Origin: Ascarosepion bandense | Lineage: Eukaryota > Mollusca > Cephalopoda > Sepiida > Sepiidae | Reading direction: 5' to 3' | Assembly (NCBI GenBank): GCA_037127315.1 | Contig: JBBBDQ010000307.1 | Span: 2,467,001-2,531,000, forward strand | DNA length: 64,000 nucleotides | In this document: positions 52,712 through 62,790 of the stretch, one piece after another | How positions within the stretch are numbered: position 1 is the first letter of the stretch | Layout of the letters: each line of letters begins with the position of its first letter | The notes under the pieces: model-generated | Databases searched by the model: none | The model's input: only the letters and a program-made list of their open reading frames with translations | What the model was told of the DNA's origin: nothing | Made by a program: the position numbers and the translations under genes

Positions 52712-52903
52712 TCGGGAGCTTATGAAACAGGCTTTTGAGAGCCTATAGAAATGGCTATTCTAATGTAAACATTGAATTTACATATGTAATAAATATTTGC
52801 TCTGTAAATTAAATTTACACTGAGCTTTCCGTTAAATCATTCGTAATATTTAATCTTTTATTACTAAGATTCATTGGGATTATTTACCAAATTTTTTCCT
52901 AGA

Positions 52904-52951
<48 letters not shown>

Positions 52952-52952
<1 letters not shown>

Positions 52953-53240
52953 CCAGGTGAAGAGAACCAACAGTTTTACAATTCTGAGTTCTCCGGCATT
53001 TACTTTTATTAAAAAAAAAAAAAGTGCCCAATACCATAAATATTGTAGAGCATAATATAATCATTTTTTTAAATTAATATACTTTACATTAGGACATGGA
53101 CATTTCTATGTTTCGAGGTTTTTACCTCGTCATCAGGCAATGTTAGATCATTGTTGTGAAAAAGATTTTCATTTGAATATAAGAAACAAATAAAAAGAAA
53201 TTTAATTATATATAAACTTGAATAGAAGGTATGCAAAAAA
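52952..53240 (-). repeat. P1 repeat with hammerhead-like motif, copy 1
   Basis: Plus text GGTGAAGAGAACCAACAG, CATTTACTTTTATTA, TTGTAGAGCATAATATAATC and GACATTTCTATGTTTCGAGG parallels 54963-55190. (TA)n lies at its left edge. Confidence 0.75.
53086..53143 (-). ncRNA. Hammerhead ribozyme-like motif (P1 copy 1)
   Basis: Minus strand in order: stem I ACATTGC, intact core CTGATGA, stem II C-GAGGT-AAAA-ACCTC, GAAA, then stem III ACAT / ATGT (with the last A of GAAA), C17, then CTAATGT for stem I. Stem I pairs at 6 of 7 places counting one G-U; an extra C sits next to A9. Layout fits a type-I hammerhead of Penelope-like elements. Confidence 0.6.
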
Positions 53241-53367
53241 AAACAATATTGCATTTTTAATAAATAACTATTTCTTTTAATCATTAATTTTATTTTTAAA
53301 TCGTGGGAATATTTTGTATGTTAAACAATGAATCTTTCAATTTTTCATTAAAACTTATTGTACAAAG

Positions 53368-53862
53368 CAGACCGCCTGTAATCTCTCTCTCTCACCGGCG
53401 CGACGTGGCTTCCCTGTGCCTCTTCTATAAATATTTTCACGGCTTCTGCTCCGATGAACTTAGATCACTGGTGCCCCCACTAGATACGAATTTGCACGAG
53501 ATACAAGACTAGCAACTAGATCCCACCCTTTTACAGTGAAACCGATAAAATGCAACCGCAACTTCTACTCCAACAGTTTCTTTTCTCGCACTTCCCGACT
53601 GTGGAATTCCCTTCCACATGACTGCTTCCCCGACGGCTACAATCTCCAGGAGTTTAAATGTAAGGTCAATAGACACCTCCTAACAGACTAACTCGCTTCC
53701 ATTCTTTCAAACACTCTTCCCACCCACCCAACTATCACCCCCCCTTCTGACATTTCCTATATCTAACCACTCTTTCTATTTACCTTCCTCTATGTAGCCC
53801 CAAGCGCAATAGTGGCGGTGGAATGCCTTGCTTGGGGTGAAATGATTAAAAAAAAAAGACGC
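53368..53862 (+). mobile_element. LINE-C 3' part
   Basis: Codes SHRRDVASLCLFYKYFHGFC and SDELRSLVPP, a frameshift, then NFYSNSFFSRTSRLWNSLP and DGYNLQEFKCKVNRHLLTD. It ends GCCTTGCTTGGGGTGAAATG and poly(A) at 53850-53860. 5' truncated. Confidence 0.85.
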
Positions 53863-54601
53863 TTCTGTATTTTTATCCACTTCACTATACGCTTTTCTCC
53901 CCCAAATGTGGTTTCCATTGAGTATGGTTATTTTAGAGGGTGTGGCACATTGATGGACAGACTAACGGAAGTAACAGATTTTTATATATAGATAGACAGA
54001 TAAATTCCTTCCACCCTTATTGCTTAGATTATAAATTTTCTCACCTTTGTAATTAGTTATTTTATCTTGTTTCACGACTTGAGATAATCTTATGCTGATA
54101 CACCTGGCCAGGTGTTTACTGCTGATACTCTCTCGCCTCCATTCCAACACACCCTTGCTTTCCTTCCTTTTCCCACCAGGAATAACCAGCTTGAATTGAT
54201 TCGGAGTCGAGCTGATCGATGTCCCATTATGAGATATGCACATTTTAAATGCCGCGCATGAGATAGTTTTCACACGTTTGAATAAATACTAAACCCATTT
54301 TATTAAGTTGAGACGTCCACATGTAGTTACGTTAGGTCTACAGCCAAAAGATGGAGTTTTAAAAAAAAAGCATGCATTTTCAATATATCTCGATTCTTGT
54401 CAATGCACATAATTCTTCTCAATTTACAGATTTAAAGGTTTACCTTCAGATAAAGAAAAAAATCTCACAGACACTAAAATCGACCATGCTTCACGTATTG
54501 AAGCGATCGTCAGATGCCATATTTTGGGATTGGGTTTCATATCGTATCCAAGAATTCAACAGTTGTTTTGAAATAGCTTGCTTTTCTGGTTTATTGTGGG
54601 A
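53863..54601. other. Unassigned region
   Basis: No family matched. Frame 53962-54273 (minus, 103 codons) has no known domain. This is one of the few stretches that may be unique DNA. Confidence 0.35.
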
Positions 54602-54775
54602 CTAGCAGTATAGCCCGGCGTTGCTCGGGTGTAATAAAAGCTTTAAAACTAATCCATGGTTCTGGAGCTCAGACTCTTTGGAAGTTGGCACGAAAGACTA
54701 AAAAAGCAATAGTTGTTTCCAGTTAAAGCGAAACCGTAGACTGAAAGAAAAATGAATGGATGTAAGTCAAATTAT
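54602..54775 (+). mobile_element. Element R, 5' part only
   Basis: CTAGCAGTATAGCCCGGCG to ATGAATGGATGTAAGTCAAA, then similarity stops. 3'-truncated, which is unusual for a LINE-like element. Confidence 0.85.
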
Positions 54776-54915
54776 TATGTTTAAAACCAGCATAATAAAA
54801 AAAAAAATTCAAATGTTGTGCAATTTTTGCTTCTTTTCACCTGAAATAAAAAAACAAATACGATGTTTAAAATGGCTCATGATTAAACATATGACATTGA
54901 TTACCTGTTATATTT

Positions 54916-54962
<47 letters not shown>

Positions 54963-54964
<2 letters not shown>

Positions 54965-55190
54965 CCAAGTGAAGAGGAATCATTTTTTTTTCTTTTGAGT
55001 ACTCTGGCATTTATTTTATTATAAACAGTGCTCAATATAACGAGTATTATAGAGCTTAATATAATATAATTATGTAGTTATGTATCAATTTTACATTGCG
55101 ACATGAAAATTTCTATGTTTCGAGATAGGTTCTCATCATCAAGCAATGTTGGTGTGGTTGTGCAGATTATTTACATTTAAATGACAAAAT
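54963..55190 (-). repeat. P1 repeat with hammerhead-like motif, copy 2
   Basis: Plus text AGTGAAGAGGAATCA, GAGTACTCTGGCATTTATTT, TATTATAGAGCTTAATATAA parallels copy 1, with (TA)n at 54919-54962 on its left edge. Confidence 0.75.
55093..55149 (-). ncRNA. Hammerhead ribozyme-like motif (P1 copy 2)
   Basis: Stem I is a perfect 7-bp ACATTGC / GCAATGT. The core is TTGATGA, so C3 is changed to U, which should abolish cleavage. Stem II GAG-AACCTAT-CTC, GAAA, stem III ACAT / ATGT with a 10-nt loop, then C17. Together with copy 1 it implies an ancestor with all parts intact. Confidence 0.6.
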
Positions 55191-55384
55191 CTTTTGGTTT
55201 GCTGTGAATGTATGTGGGTGTTTTTTTTGTGTGTGTGTGGGGGGGGGCTAATCAGAATGGAGATTTACTTTGGGGTTTGACCCCGAAGAATACATGCTAA
55301 CCAACTTTTTTCCTCTTTTTTTTTTTTTTTTTAGCGACACAAAAAAAACATTGATACATAACTATATATATATATATATTTCCA

Positions 55385-55482
55385 CCTGTCATGCTCAGAG
55401 AGGATAACCTGTGAAAGAGCAGCTAATGATCCTCTCAAATATTTTTTCTATCATTTTTGACGGTAGTGGTACATTCGGGGGG

Positions 55483-55546
<64 letters not shown>

Positions 55547-55625
55547 GTATTCTGTTTACTGAAGATGACTGGTATTTCTTGGATCTTTTCAACTGAAAGT
55601 GTGGGTTGAGTTGCATATATCATTC
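55385..55625. repeat. P5 repeat and (TG)n/(TA)n array
   Basis: CCTGTCATGCTCAGAGAGG to TTTGACGGTAGTGGTACATTCG resembles 41160-41250, followed by (TG)n at 55486-55496 and (TA)n to 55542. Confidence 0.55.
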
Positions 55626-55857
55626 TTTTGTCAGACGCCTGCCATAACGTGAGTAATGGACGCTAACATTTCCCAAGAGTATCTTTGGCGTTCTGAAGCC
55701 AAGGTTTTTCGTTCTAAGCACGGTATACATCAAAATTCAATACCTAATACGTAATACATATCTGAGAGTGTAATGCCATAACTTATTCATTTACCGTTTT
55801 TCTTTTATGTGTTATCCCTAATGACGTATACATAGGAAGCAATTGCGTCGTTTCAAA

Positions 55858-55888
<31 letters not shown>

Positions 55889-55906
<18 letters not shown>

Positions 55907-56105
55907 TTGTGTGTCAGATTGAATGATTTGTAAACATTGTTTGCTTACTTTTAATAAAATCCGTTCATACTCACGGATAATGTTTTGCGTATTACAATCA
56001 AAAGATGTCAGAAATGAGCTGTGACGTTGACAGATGTTATTTTCATTCATTTCTTAAAATACCCAAGTACTTTCAACCTCTTTCCGAGTTCATCTTCAGG
56101 GTTGT
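55889..56105 (-). repeat. P2 repeat
   Basis: Minus strand: CCCTGAAGATGAACTCGG, AAAGAGGTTGAAAGTAC, AATGAATGAAAATAACATC, ATCCGTGAGTATGAACGG, ending at (AC)n/(TA)n. Same order as 39945-40165. Confidence 0.7.
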
Positions 56106-56146
56106 AAGTTATGGTAACAAATGTAACCGGAAAACTGTGTTGCTAA

Positions 56147-56535
56147 AAATTAACTTTTCTGGTTATAATGCACTTAGACGTTACGGCCGTTGTACGATCC
56201 GACCTTCTTCAGCTGCTAAGTTTTGAACCGAACCTTTTATTTCAGTCACTGAGGTATATCATTCTCATTCCATGTGCAATGCTACTTCTGGTTGCCATGT
56301 AGTTATCTTCCTTTAACTCAACTCTCAAAGTTATTTGCTTATCACTGCTGTAGACAGATATTGAACTCAAAACTTTTTGGGTCAAGTCACTGGAACTAAC
56401 CAACGTATATATCAACTGGGTTATGTGTACTTGACATTGCATTTAAAATTATGCAGCTTACGGTTGTCTGAATAGCATAGAGCCGGAAGGGATTTCCACA
56501 AGCTAGAAAATAGAACTTATGACTATATATTTTAA
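56147..56535. repeat. Repeat D, copy 1
   Basis: GGTTATAATGCACTTAGACG, CGACCTTCTTCAGCTGCTAA, GTATATATCAACTGGGTTAT and ATAGAGCCGGAAGGGATTTC. Minus strand has GTTGGTTAGTTCCAGTGAC and GAGTTCAATATC at tRNA A/B-box-like spacing, so a tRNA-derived SINE is possible. Confidence 0.75.
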
Positions 56536-57706
56536 CTTTTTTTAATCATTTCACCCCAAGCAAGGCATTCCGCTGCCACTATTGCGCAGGGCGTTACATG
56601 GGGGGGAGGTGATGAGAAAGGGTGGTTAGATATAGGAAATGTCAGAAGGAGGGTGATAGATGGGTAGGGATACCGAAGATGCGGGTTGGGTAGATGGGAA
56701 GAGTGTTTGAGAGAATGGATGTGAGTTAGTGTGTTAGGAGGTGTCTATTGACCTTATATTTAAACTCCTGGAAATTGTAGCTGTCGGGGAAGCAAGTATG
56801 CGGAAGGGAGTTTCACAGGCGGGAAGTGCGAGAAAAGAAGCTGTTGGAGTAGAAATTGCGGTTAAATTTTATCGGTTTCACTCTAAAAGGGTGGGACGTA
56901 GTTGCTAATCTAGTATCTCGTGCAAATTCGTACCTGGGGCACCAGTGATCTAAGTTCATCGGAGCAGAAACCGTGAAAGTATTTATAGAAGAGGCACAGG
57001 GAAGCCATGTCACACCTGTGAGAGAGTGACTGCAGCCGGTCTGCCCAGTCGGTATCGATCACATTACAGATTCTCCGTTGTATTTTGTCAAGAACCCCAA
57101 GGATAATAGCATAGGCACCCGACCAGATGTGGCAGCAGTATTCAATACATGGGCAGATGGTAGATTTATAGATGTGCAGGATAGATTCAGATGGGTAAAA
57201 CTTCCGGGATCTGCACAGAGAACCGACTTTCATAGCAGCGGATTTAGCAATGTATTCGACGTAATCATTCCACTTGATGTCCGCTGAGTGTGTGAGGCCA
57301 AGGAGGCGTAGTGTTTTACTCTCTGGGAGGCAAGCCTGTTCCATGTTAATGGGAGGTAGGTGCGATTGTCTATGATGGTTAATTGATAGCAGTTTTGTTT
57401 TGGAAGCATTAAAATTTACGAGCCATTTTTTACCCCCGTCCACTATGGATTGGAAGTGCTTTTCAAGCTCGGCAGCGAGTTTCGTTTTGTCGCCCACACC
57501 AGATTTTTGATCGAAGCGAGAGTAAACTGTGGTGTCATCGGCGTACATGCCTACTTGGGATCTTATGGCATCGGGGAGATCATTAATGTAGATCAGAAAG
57601 AGCGTGGGACCTAGGATAGAGCCTTGAGGGACACCCGCATTCATATGGTAGTTCTGGGAGGCATGTCCGTTTGATACCACCTTCTAACCTGCGGTTAGAT
57701 GGGAAA
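56536..57706 (-). mobile_element. LINE-C, longest copy, between two D repeats
   Basis: Plus text CACCCCAAGCAAGGCATTCC at 56550 marks the 3' end; the 5' break is near 57700 inside the polymerase domain. Direct D repeats lie immediately on both sides (56147-56535 and 57707-58085). Confidence 0.85.
56813..57680 (-). pseudogene. LINE-C reverse transcriptase, C-terminal half
   Basis: A 256-codon open frame (56910-57680) with GVPQGSILGPTLFLIYINDL at residues 16-35 and the catalytic YADD at 46-49, followed by KWLVNFNASKTKLLSINHHR, LGLTHSADIKWNDYVEYIAK, CPCIEYCCHIWSGAYA and LDKIQRRICNVIDTD. A frameshift near 56930 leads to YEFARDTRLATTSHPFRVKP and NFYSNSFFSRTSRL, then a stop. The endonuclease and the first half of the polymerase are missing, so it cannot be autonomous. 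Clade: CR1/jockey-like by motif. It is the best protein relic in the window. Confidence 0.88.
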
Positions 57707-58085
57707 GACTCTTCTGGTTATAATGCACTTATACGTTATGGCCGTTGTACGCTCCGACCTTCTTCAGCTGCTAGATGCTTTGAACCGAACCCTTTATTTC
57801 GATCACTGGGGTATATCATTCTTATTCCATGTGCGATGCCACTTCTGGTAGTCATGTAGTTATCACTCGTTAGCCTAACTCTGTAAGTTATTTTTTTCAT
57901 TACTGCTGTAGCCTGCTATTGAACTCAGAATTCTTTGGGTCAAGACACTGGAACTAACCAACGTATATATCAACTGGGTCATGTGTTCTTCATATTGTAT
58001 TCAAATTTTTGAGGCTTAAAGTTGTCTGAATAACATAGAGCCGGAATGCTAGAAAATTGAACTTATATCTTTTAATTTTTCTGGT
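57707..58085. repeat. Repeat D, copy 2
   Basis: Direct repeat of 56147-56535 at roughly 85 percent by eye, with small deletions. About 600 bp of unassigned AT-rich DNA follows to 58750. Confidence 0.75.
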
Positions 58086-58751
58086 CATGATGCACTGTTT
58101 TTAACTACTAAAAGATTTAATACAGATATTTTTTTAAATCTGTGTCATACCACGCAAGACAGCAAAGCCACTAAGACGGAAGGGGTTACTAGGTGTGGAG
58201 AGAAATTGGAAACAAAAAAACACATTAATAATCAGCGGGAAGAGAAAAGAGTAATCAGTAAGACTGCAAAAATTGAAATGCAATGTCAGTCGTTATCTAC
58301 AGAGTTGGCTGGAAAACAGGGAGCCGGAAGGGGTTCCAAAAGCGAGTTTCACCGAGAACTTTAATATCACTTTGTGCATTTAGCTAAAGATAGAATCTTA
58401 AAATTTAAATTTACTTTTCATTATTAACTTATTACTGGGCGCCTTAGTTATTCTTGTTTCGAAGCACAACATTCGTATAATTATTGGTAACATGGCCTTG
58501 AATGTTCATTAGAGGGGGCATTATCAACTGTTATTAAATTTTTAATTTTAATTCTTTCATCTTAATTTCAAAAGGCGCCATTTGAATTTGGCAGGCGTCG
58601 TTTTGACATAGTAACATTTCCATATAAAAAACATATAGAAATATGTAAATATATTCGTAAAAGTTTAGAAAGAAACATCACCTTATTGAAAAACAAATAT
58701 ATGAATAAATATTAGTTAATCTATACTAGAAAGCTTGGTATTGGTATATAT

Positions 58752-59108
58752 GGGCTTGTCCTGATATGACGATAAACTACATCCGGCAGTAAGGTCTCTG
58801 GTTGAAAGATTGGAGATTTTGAGAAGCGTGGAACCGCCTCTTAATTTCTGTTGTTTTCAGCTCTACTCTGACCCGGGGTGGTTGCACCTCTTCGGGTCCA
58901 AGCTATGAGCAAGTAGTAACTCCATCAAACGAAATGCCATAAATGTGTAAAAATATATTTTTATAGTAAAATTACCAACAATATATTTTTATATAAAAAG
59001 TACCAACAATACATTTTATAAGAGTTAAAGTCAAAAAATTGTGTTCAAGATATTTACATTTCGTCATTAAATAGCCTATAGAGGTTGATATACAGCTAAT
59101 CAAAATCA
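58752..59108 (+). mobile_element. Element B, shortened
   Basis: GTCCTGATATGACGATAAAC to GTCATTAAATAGCCTATAGA and a TGATATACAGC tail. The A-rich middle is ~190 bp shorter than at 20158. Confidence 0.75.
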
Positions 59109-59837
59109 ACCAACTAAGTATCGCGTCACTCGAATCTGTTATGTTCCTTTTTACCGTAACAGGTACACATAGAAAGCATTCTATAATATAAACATGTGCA
59201 TGTTTTCTAAATATTAATAACAAAAATAATCTCACAAGAATTCGAATATATCCATGATTTTTTTCTTTTTTCGTGGATAATCTCTAATCGTATTCGCAAT
59301 TGCAATAAACAGTTTTTATGATGATGCTAATGGTTGGCCGCTCGTATTCGATCATGCCTGTCTGCATGGGGCAGCTAAACCATCCCTATTGCAGAAGCTT
59401 GCTCAGGCACATTTGTAATTGTTCAACATCCACAGAGCCCACCATTGGTTTATTTTGCAACTACACTGAGCAGAACTTCGTTATAGTTTCTGGGAGATGG
59501 CGCACTATCTGGCATAATCAAAAGTTGAAAACAAGGCCAGTGCCCTCAAACCTTCGGTCATGATGACTTGTCGCTTCCTGCTAGCGCAGGCATCGACGAC
59601 TCCCAAATATTTGTATTTACGCAGTTTCGCACGCAAGGCTCGGTTCAATCCCTGGTATGATTTTTTAGCCCCGTTCCAAAGTTGCCGCACACTGGGATCG
59701 CCTCCCCAGGCCGATAAAATTAATAATTTATCTTGATAAATCGACCATGGTAAGATTCGAACCCAGATCTAAAAGCGAAATTAGACACAGTACTAGACTA
59801 GTGTCGAGGTTTTGCTAATTTACAGCTGAGCTGGCTA
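59109..59837. other. Unassigned region
   Basis: 59330-59720 is balanced in composition; no domain or repeat recognised apart from a weak echo of 24455. Confidence 0.35.
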
Positions 59838-59970
59838 GATGTACCGTAAGTTCTATGCTAACAGTTTCTTTTCTCACACTTCTTTTGTTTTATGTTTTTA
59901 ACTTTTCCACACTCAGTAGCTGCTTGCGTTTTAGTGCCTTTTACTGCTTTGCTTGGGGTGAAATCGATTA
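59838..59970 (+). mobile_element. LINE-C 3' UTR fragment
   Basis: CCGTAAGTTCTATGCTAACAG to TGCTTTGCTTGGGGTGAAAT, running into (TA)n. The coding part is almost gone. Confidence 0.65.
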
Positions 59971-59988
59971 ATATATATATATAGTCAT

Positions 59989-60032
59989 CCGCAGACAGAT
60001 CAGTTTCGCTGTATCACAGCTCATCAGTACGG
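59989..60032 (-). ncRNA. Type-I hammerhead ribozyme, complete
   Basis: 44 nt on the minus strand with every conserved part: stem I CCGTA (60032-60028) pairing with TGCGG (59993-59989), core CTGATGA (60027-60021), stem II GCTGT-gat-ACAGC (60020-60008) with the canonical G-C base pair next to the core, GAAA (60007-60004), and a minimal 2-bp stem III AC / GT closing a 6-nt loop, ending in the GTC cleavage triplet. Predicted cut is after 59994. Short stem III is typical of hammerheads in Penelope-like elements and retrozymes, where dimers may be the active form. Confidence 0.85.
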
Positions 60033-60054
60033 TTAGACATCCGATTGCTTTTAG

Positions 60055-60118
60055 CCAGGATTAAAACCCGACAGAATTTGCATCAGTCGGCGATTCTACC
60101 TCTGAGCTATGGGCGTTC
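60055..60118 (-). promoter_or_regulatory. tRNA-like pol III promoter before the hammerhead
   Basis: Minus strand has TAGCTCAGAGGTAGA (close to the tRNA D-arm/A box) and GGGTTTTAATCC (B box with one change), about 40 nt apart. An acceptor stem cannot be closed, so it is tRNA-derived rather than a working tRNA. Confidence 0.7.
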
Positions 60119-60245
60119 GCTAGAGGAAGGCGGACTTTAGAGTGTTATATACAATGTAAACACGCAAATAGCCGAGGGTGTTCAAATTCATTACTGAATG
60201 AACGATACGTAGTTGCGTGAGTAGCTACTATTTTATAGAAAGAGA

Positions 60246-60749
60246 GAGTGTGTGTGTGTGTGTGTGATACAGAAATCCGAAGGCACAAAGAACTGTGATC
60301 ATATTCATTCTTTATGAAAATACATAGTCACTGATGATGACCATATAGAAAGAAACATTGCTTTGTTCAACGGTATTGAGCTCTCTGTACATGTATTATA
60401 TGTCGTGGGGAGGTATTATTTTCGGAACGTCCATTACAAACGACGTTTATCGCTATTGAAAATGTATAGCTCTGTGGGGGAGGAATAAATGATCTAGAGC
60501 TGATATCTTGCTCAATCCAGTAGTGTTATTTTTCTCGAGTAAATAACATATAATATATATATATACACACAGTTATATTTGATAATACAATTCTTATATT
60601 GACAATTACATTTTATTGTATACAATAATACAAAAATGCTTAAATTTTTTCAACGCAAGTTCTCAAACTGTTGTCCGTCATAATGTACACCATCCTGAAG
60701 CCTACCGTTCACTCTTCAATTAATATTTTTGCACAAGTTTCTTTCTATA
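60246..60749. other. Unassigned AT-rich region
   Basis: (GT)n at about 60249-60266 and (TA)n at 60552-60565; no gene. Confidence 0.4.
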
Positions 60750-61500
60750 TTATTCTTCTATGTGCCCTGTCATTTCTGGACGTAGGCGATCATGGCTTTC
60801 CACGTCTCCCTATCCTTGGTGGCTCTTAGCACGCTCTCTCCTGTTACACCACATAACTCTCGTTCTGTCATCGACCTCATCAGGTCCTTCAAATATGTTA
60901 TCCGCTGCTTTACCCTGTCTCTTTTCACCTCTATCTGGCCTGTTAGTATCATGTTCTCCAAGCCCTCCTTCCCCATTGCATGTTCCAGGAGCTTCAGCTG
61001 TCTCTTCTTGATGCTCACTGCTAATCTCCTTTTCGTTTCCATTCTTTCCAAAACCTCATAATTGCTCACATGCTAAATCCATTATATTCGCAGCATCCTT
61101 CTGTAGAACCACATTTCAATTTCTTCGATTTTTTTCTTTCATCTTCGAAGATATTGTCCAGCATTCACTGCCATATTGAAAAACTGGCATCACATAGCAA
61201 TCCAGTACTCGTCTCTTTGTTTTCAGCGAAGTTTTCCTGTCTCTTAATACTCTATTAACTTCTGGAACTCGTCCTTTTGCCAAGCCAATTCGCCTTGCAA
61301 TCTCTGTGTCGCACTTTCCGCTATCTAAATTTTTGTACCTGCTTGATTTTGTACTCCTCCCCCACCTGTATTTGGCATTTTGGGCTGCTCTTTTTGCTGA
61401 TAACCATGCATTCGGTTATCTTGCATTTTATTTGTAGTCCTTTCTTGTCACTCTCTTCAGCTACATTCTGTAGGAGGTCTTGTAGTTTCCTTATTTCTCT
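60750..61500 (-). mobile_element. LINE-A relic, longest continuous copy
   Basis: Minus frame 60770-61069 codes MSNYEVLERMETKRRLAVSI, KKRQLKLLEHAMGKEGLENM and ILTGQIEVKRDRVKQRITYL, ending RETWKAMIAYVQK. Farther 5' (61070-61500) broken frames give the MWFYRRML, ISLKTKRRVLDCYVMPVF and ECMVISKKSSPKCQI-like parts. No YADD. It stops near 61500. Confidence 0.82.
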
Positions 61501-61589
61501 TAATTATTAGATTCTAAGTAGTTACCGTAGATTTGGTAATTCTCCGTCTGTGATAAATTTGTCAAGATTAGTCATGTCTTCATGGTGAT

Positions 61590-61902
61590 ATCCTGGGCAT
61601 GACGGCAAACTGCATCCAGAAGCAAGGCCTCTGATTAGAAGGTCGTGAGGAGCATAGAACCACCTTTTAATTGCTGTTGTTTCCCAGTCCACCCTGACCC
61701 GGAGTGGTAGCATCTGTTAGGGTCTCAGCTATGGTCAAATAGTTAACCCCAAAACTTATGTCAAAATACTATGAAAGTATAAAAAAAAACTTTTATAGAA
61801 AGATATACATTTTTAAAGGAAAAATATGACCAACAATACATTTTTGAAGGAAAAAATTATTCTCAACAAAACATTTTTTAATAAAAAAATAGAAGACATT
61901 TT
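61590..61902 (+). mobile_element. Element B, 5' part
   Basis: TCCTGGGCATGACGGCAAAC to GAAGACATTTTCAG, where it is cut by a minus-strand S1. The 3' tail is missing. Confidence 0.8.
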
Positions 61903-62145
61903 CAGTTAAATGCCATACGTGATTCACGCTTGGGCGATCATGTCTCGAAAGAGACATGACTGATTGGGCAGAAGATTATCCTGCAATAGCTTTCCATTGC
62001 TTTCTGCGCTAGACTGGTTGCCGACCAAGGCAACAGAACCCAATCTGTCCTATTATTTAACCCATAACTGGAGGAAAGAGACGGATTAATACCTTTCCCA
62101 AGGGTATTTGCGCGTAAGTGAATGCAAGGAATTAGACTGGACCAT
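61903..62145 (-). mobile_element. SINE S1, headless
   Basis: From TTAAATGCCATACGTG to AAGGAATTAGACTGG on plus. The hairpin is perfect (CATGTCTCGAAAGAGACATG). The tRNA-like head is lost. Confidence 0.85.
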
Positions 62146-62293
62146 TCAACCACACTAAAAACAAATTTCAACAAAAATAATGTTAGTTATAGTTGTGTTA
62201 AAAACATAGATAAATATGTTTCACAACATAATGATATCAAATAAGTACTTGGCCTACCTGAACGGTATCAGTTACGCTACTACTAATAATATT

Positions 62294-62597
62294 TTAGTTA
62301 AGTGCCATACGTGATACACGCTTAGGCGATCGTGTCTCGAAAGATACATGACTGACTGGGCAGAATATTATCCCGCAGTAAGTTGCCATTACTTTCTGCG
62401 GTAGACTTGTTGCCAACCAAGGCTATAGAACCCAAACTCTCCTTTTATTTAACCCGTAACTGGAGGAAAGAGACGGATTAATACCTTTCCCAAGGGTATT
62501 TGTGGGTAAGTGAATGCAATGAATTCAACTGGAATTCAAACTCAGCTCCCTGATTTGTCGATCCGAGTCGATATCCACTGCACCACAACGCACATCC
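62294..62597 (-). mobile_element. SINE S1, full length
   Basis: TTAGTTAAGTGCCATACG to CACCACAACGCACATCC on plus. B-box-like text is intact except for GTTTGAATTCC. Confidence 0.88.
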
Positions 62598-62790
62598 TAT
62601 CAGTCAATTAAGTGTCATACGTGATATACGCTTTGGGAGATCATGTCTCGAAAGAGACATGACTGTGACTGGGCAGAAGATTATTCCGCAGTAGGTGACC
62701 ATTGTTTTCTGTGGTAGATTGGTTGCCAGCCAGGGCTACAGAACCCAATCAGTCCTGCTATTTAATCCATAACTGGAGGAAATATACGTT
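62598..62790 (-). mobile_element. SINE S1, 3' half
   Basis: Begins TATCAGTCAATTAAGTGTC directly after the previous copy's head and ends at CATAACTGGAGGAAATATACG. Same orientation, so these form a row of three S1 copies with 61903-62145. Confidence 0.82.

Larger units (their letters stand above)
59984..60245 (-). mobile_element. tRNA-hammerhead repeat, copy 1
   Basis: In its own orientation: ~120 bp leader (TACGTATCGTTCATTCAGTA, GCACCCTCGG-like text), a tRNA-like unit at 60055-60118, a 22-bp linker (AAAAGCAATCGGATGTCTAA), a hammerhead (59989-60032), then (TA)n at 59970-59983. No coding. A second copy faces it at 63735-64000. Confidence 0.8.
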
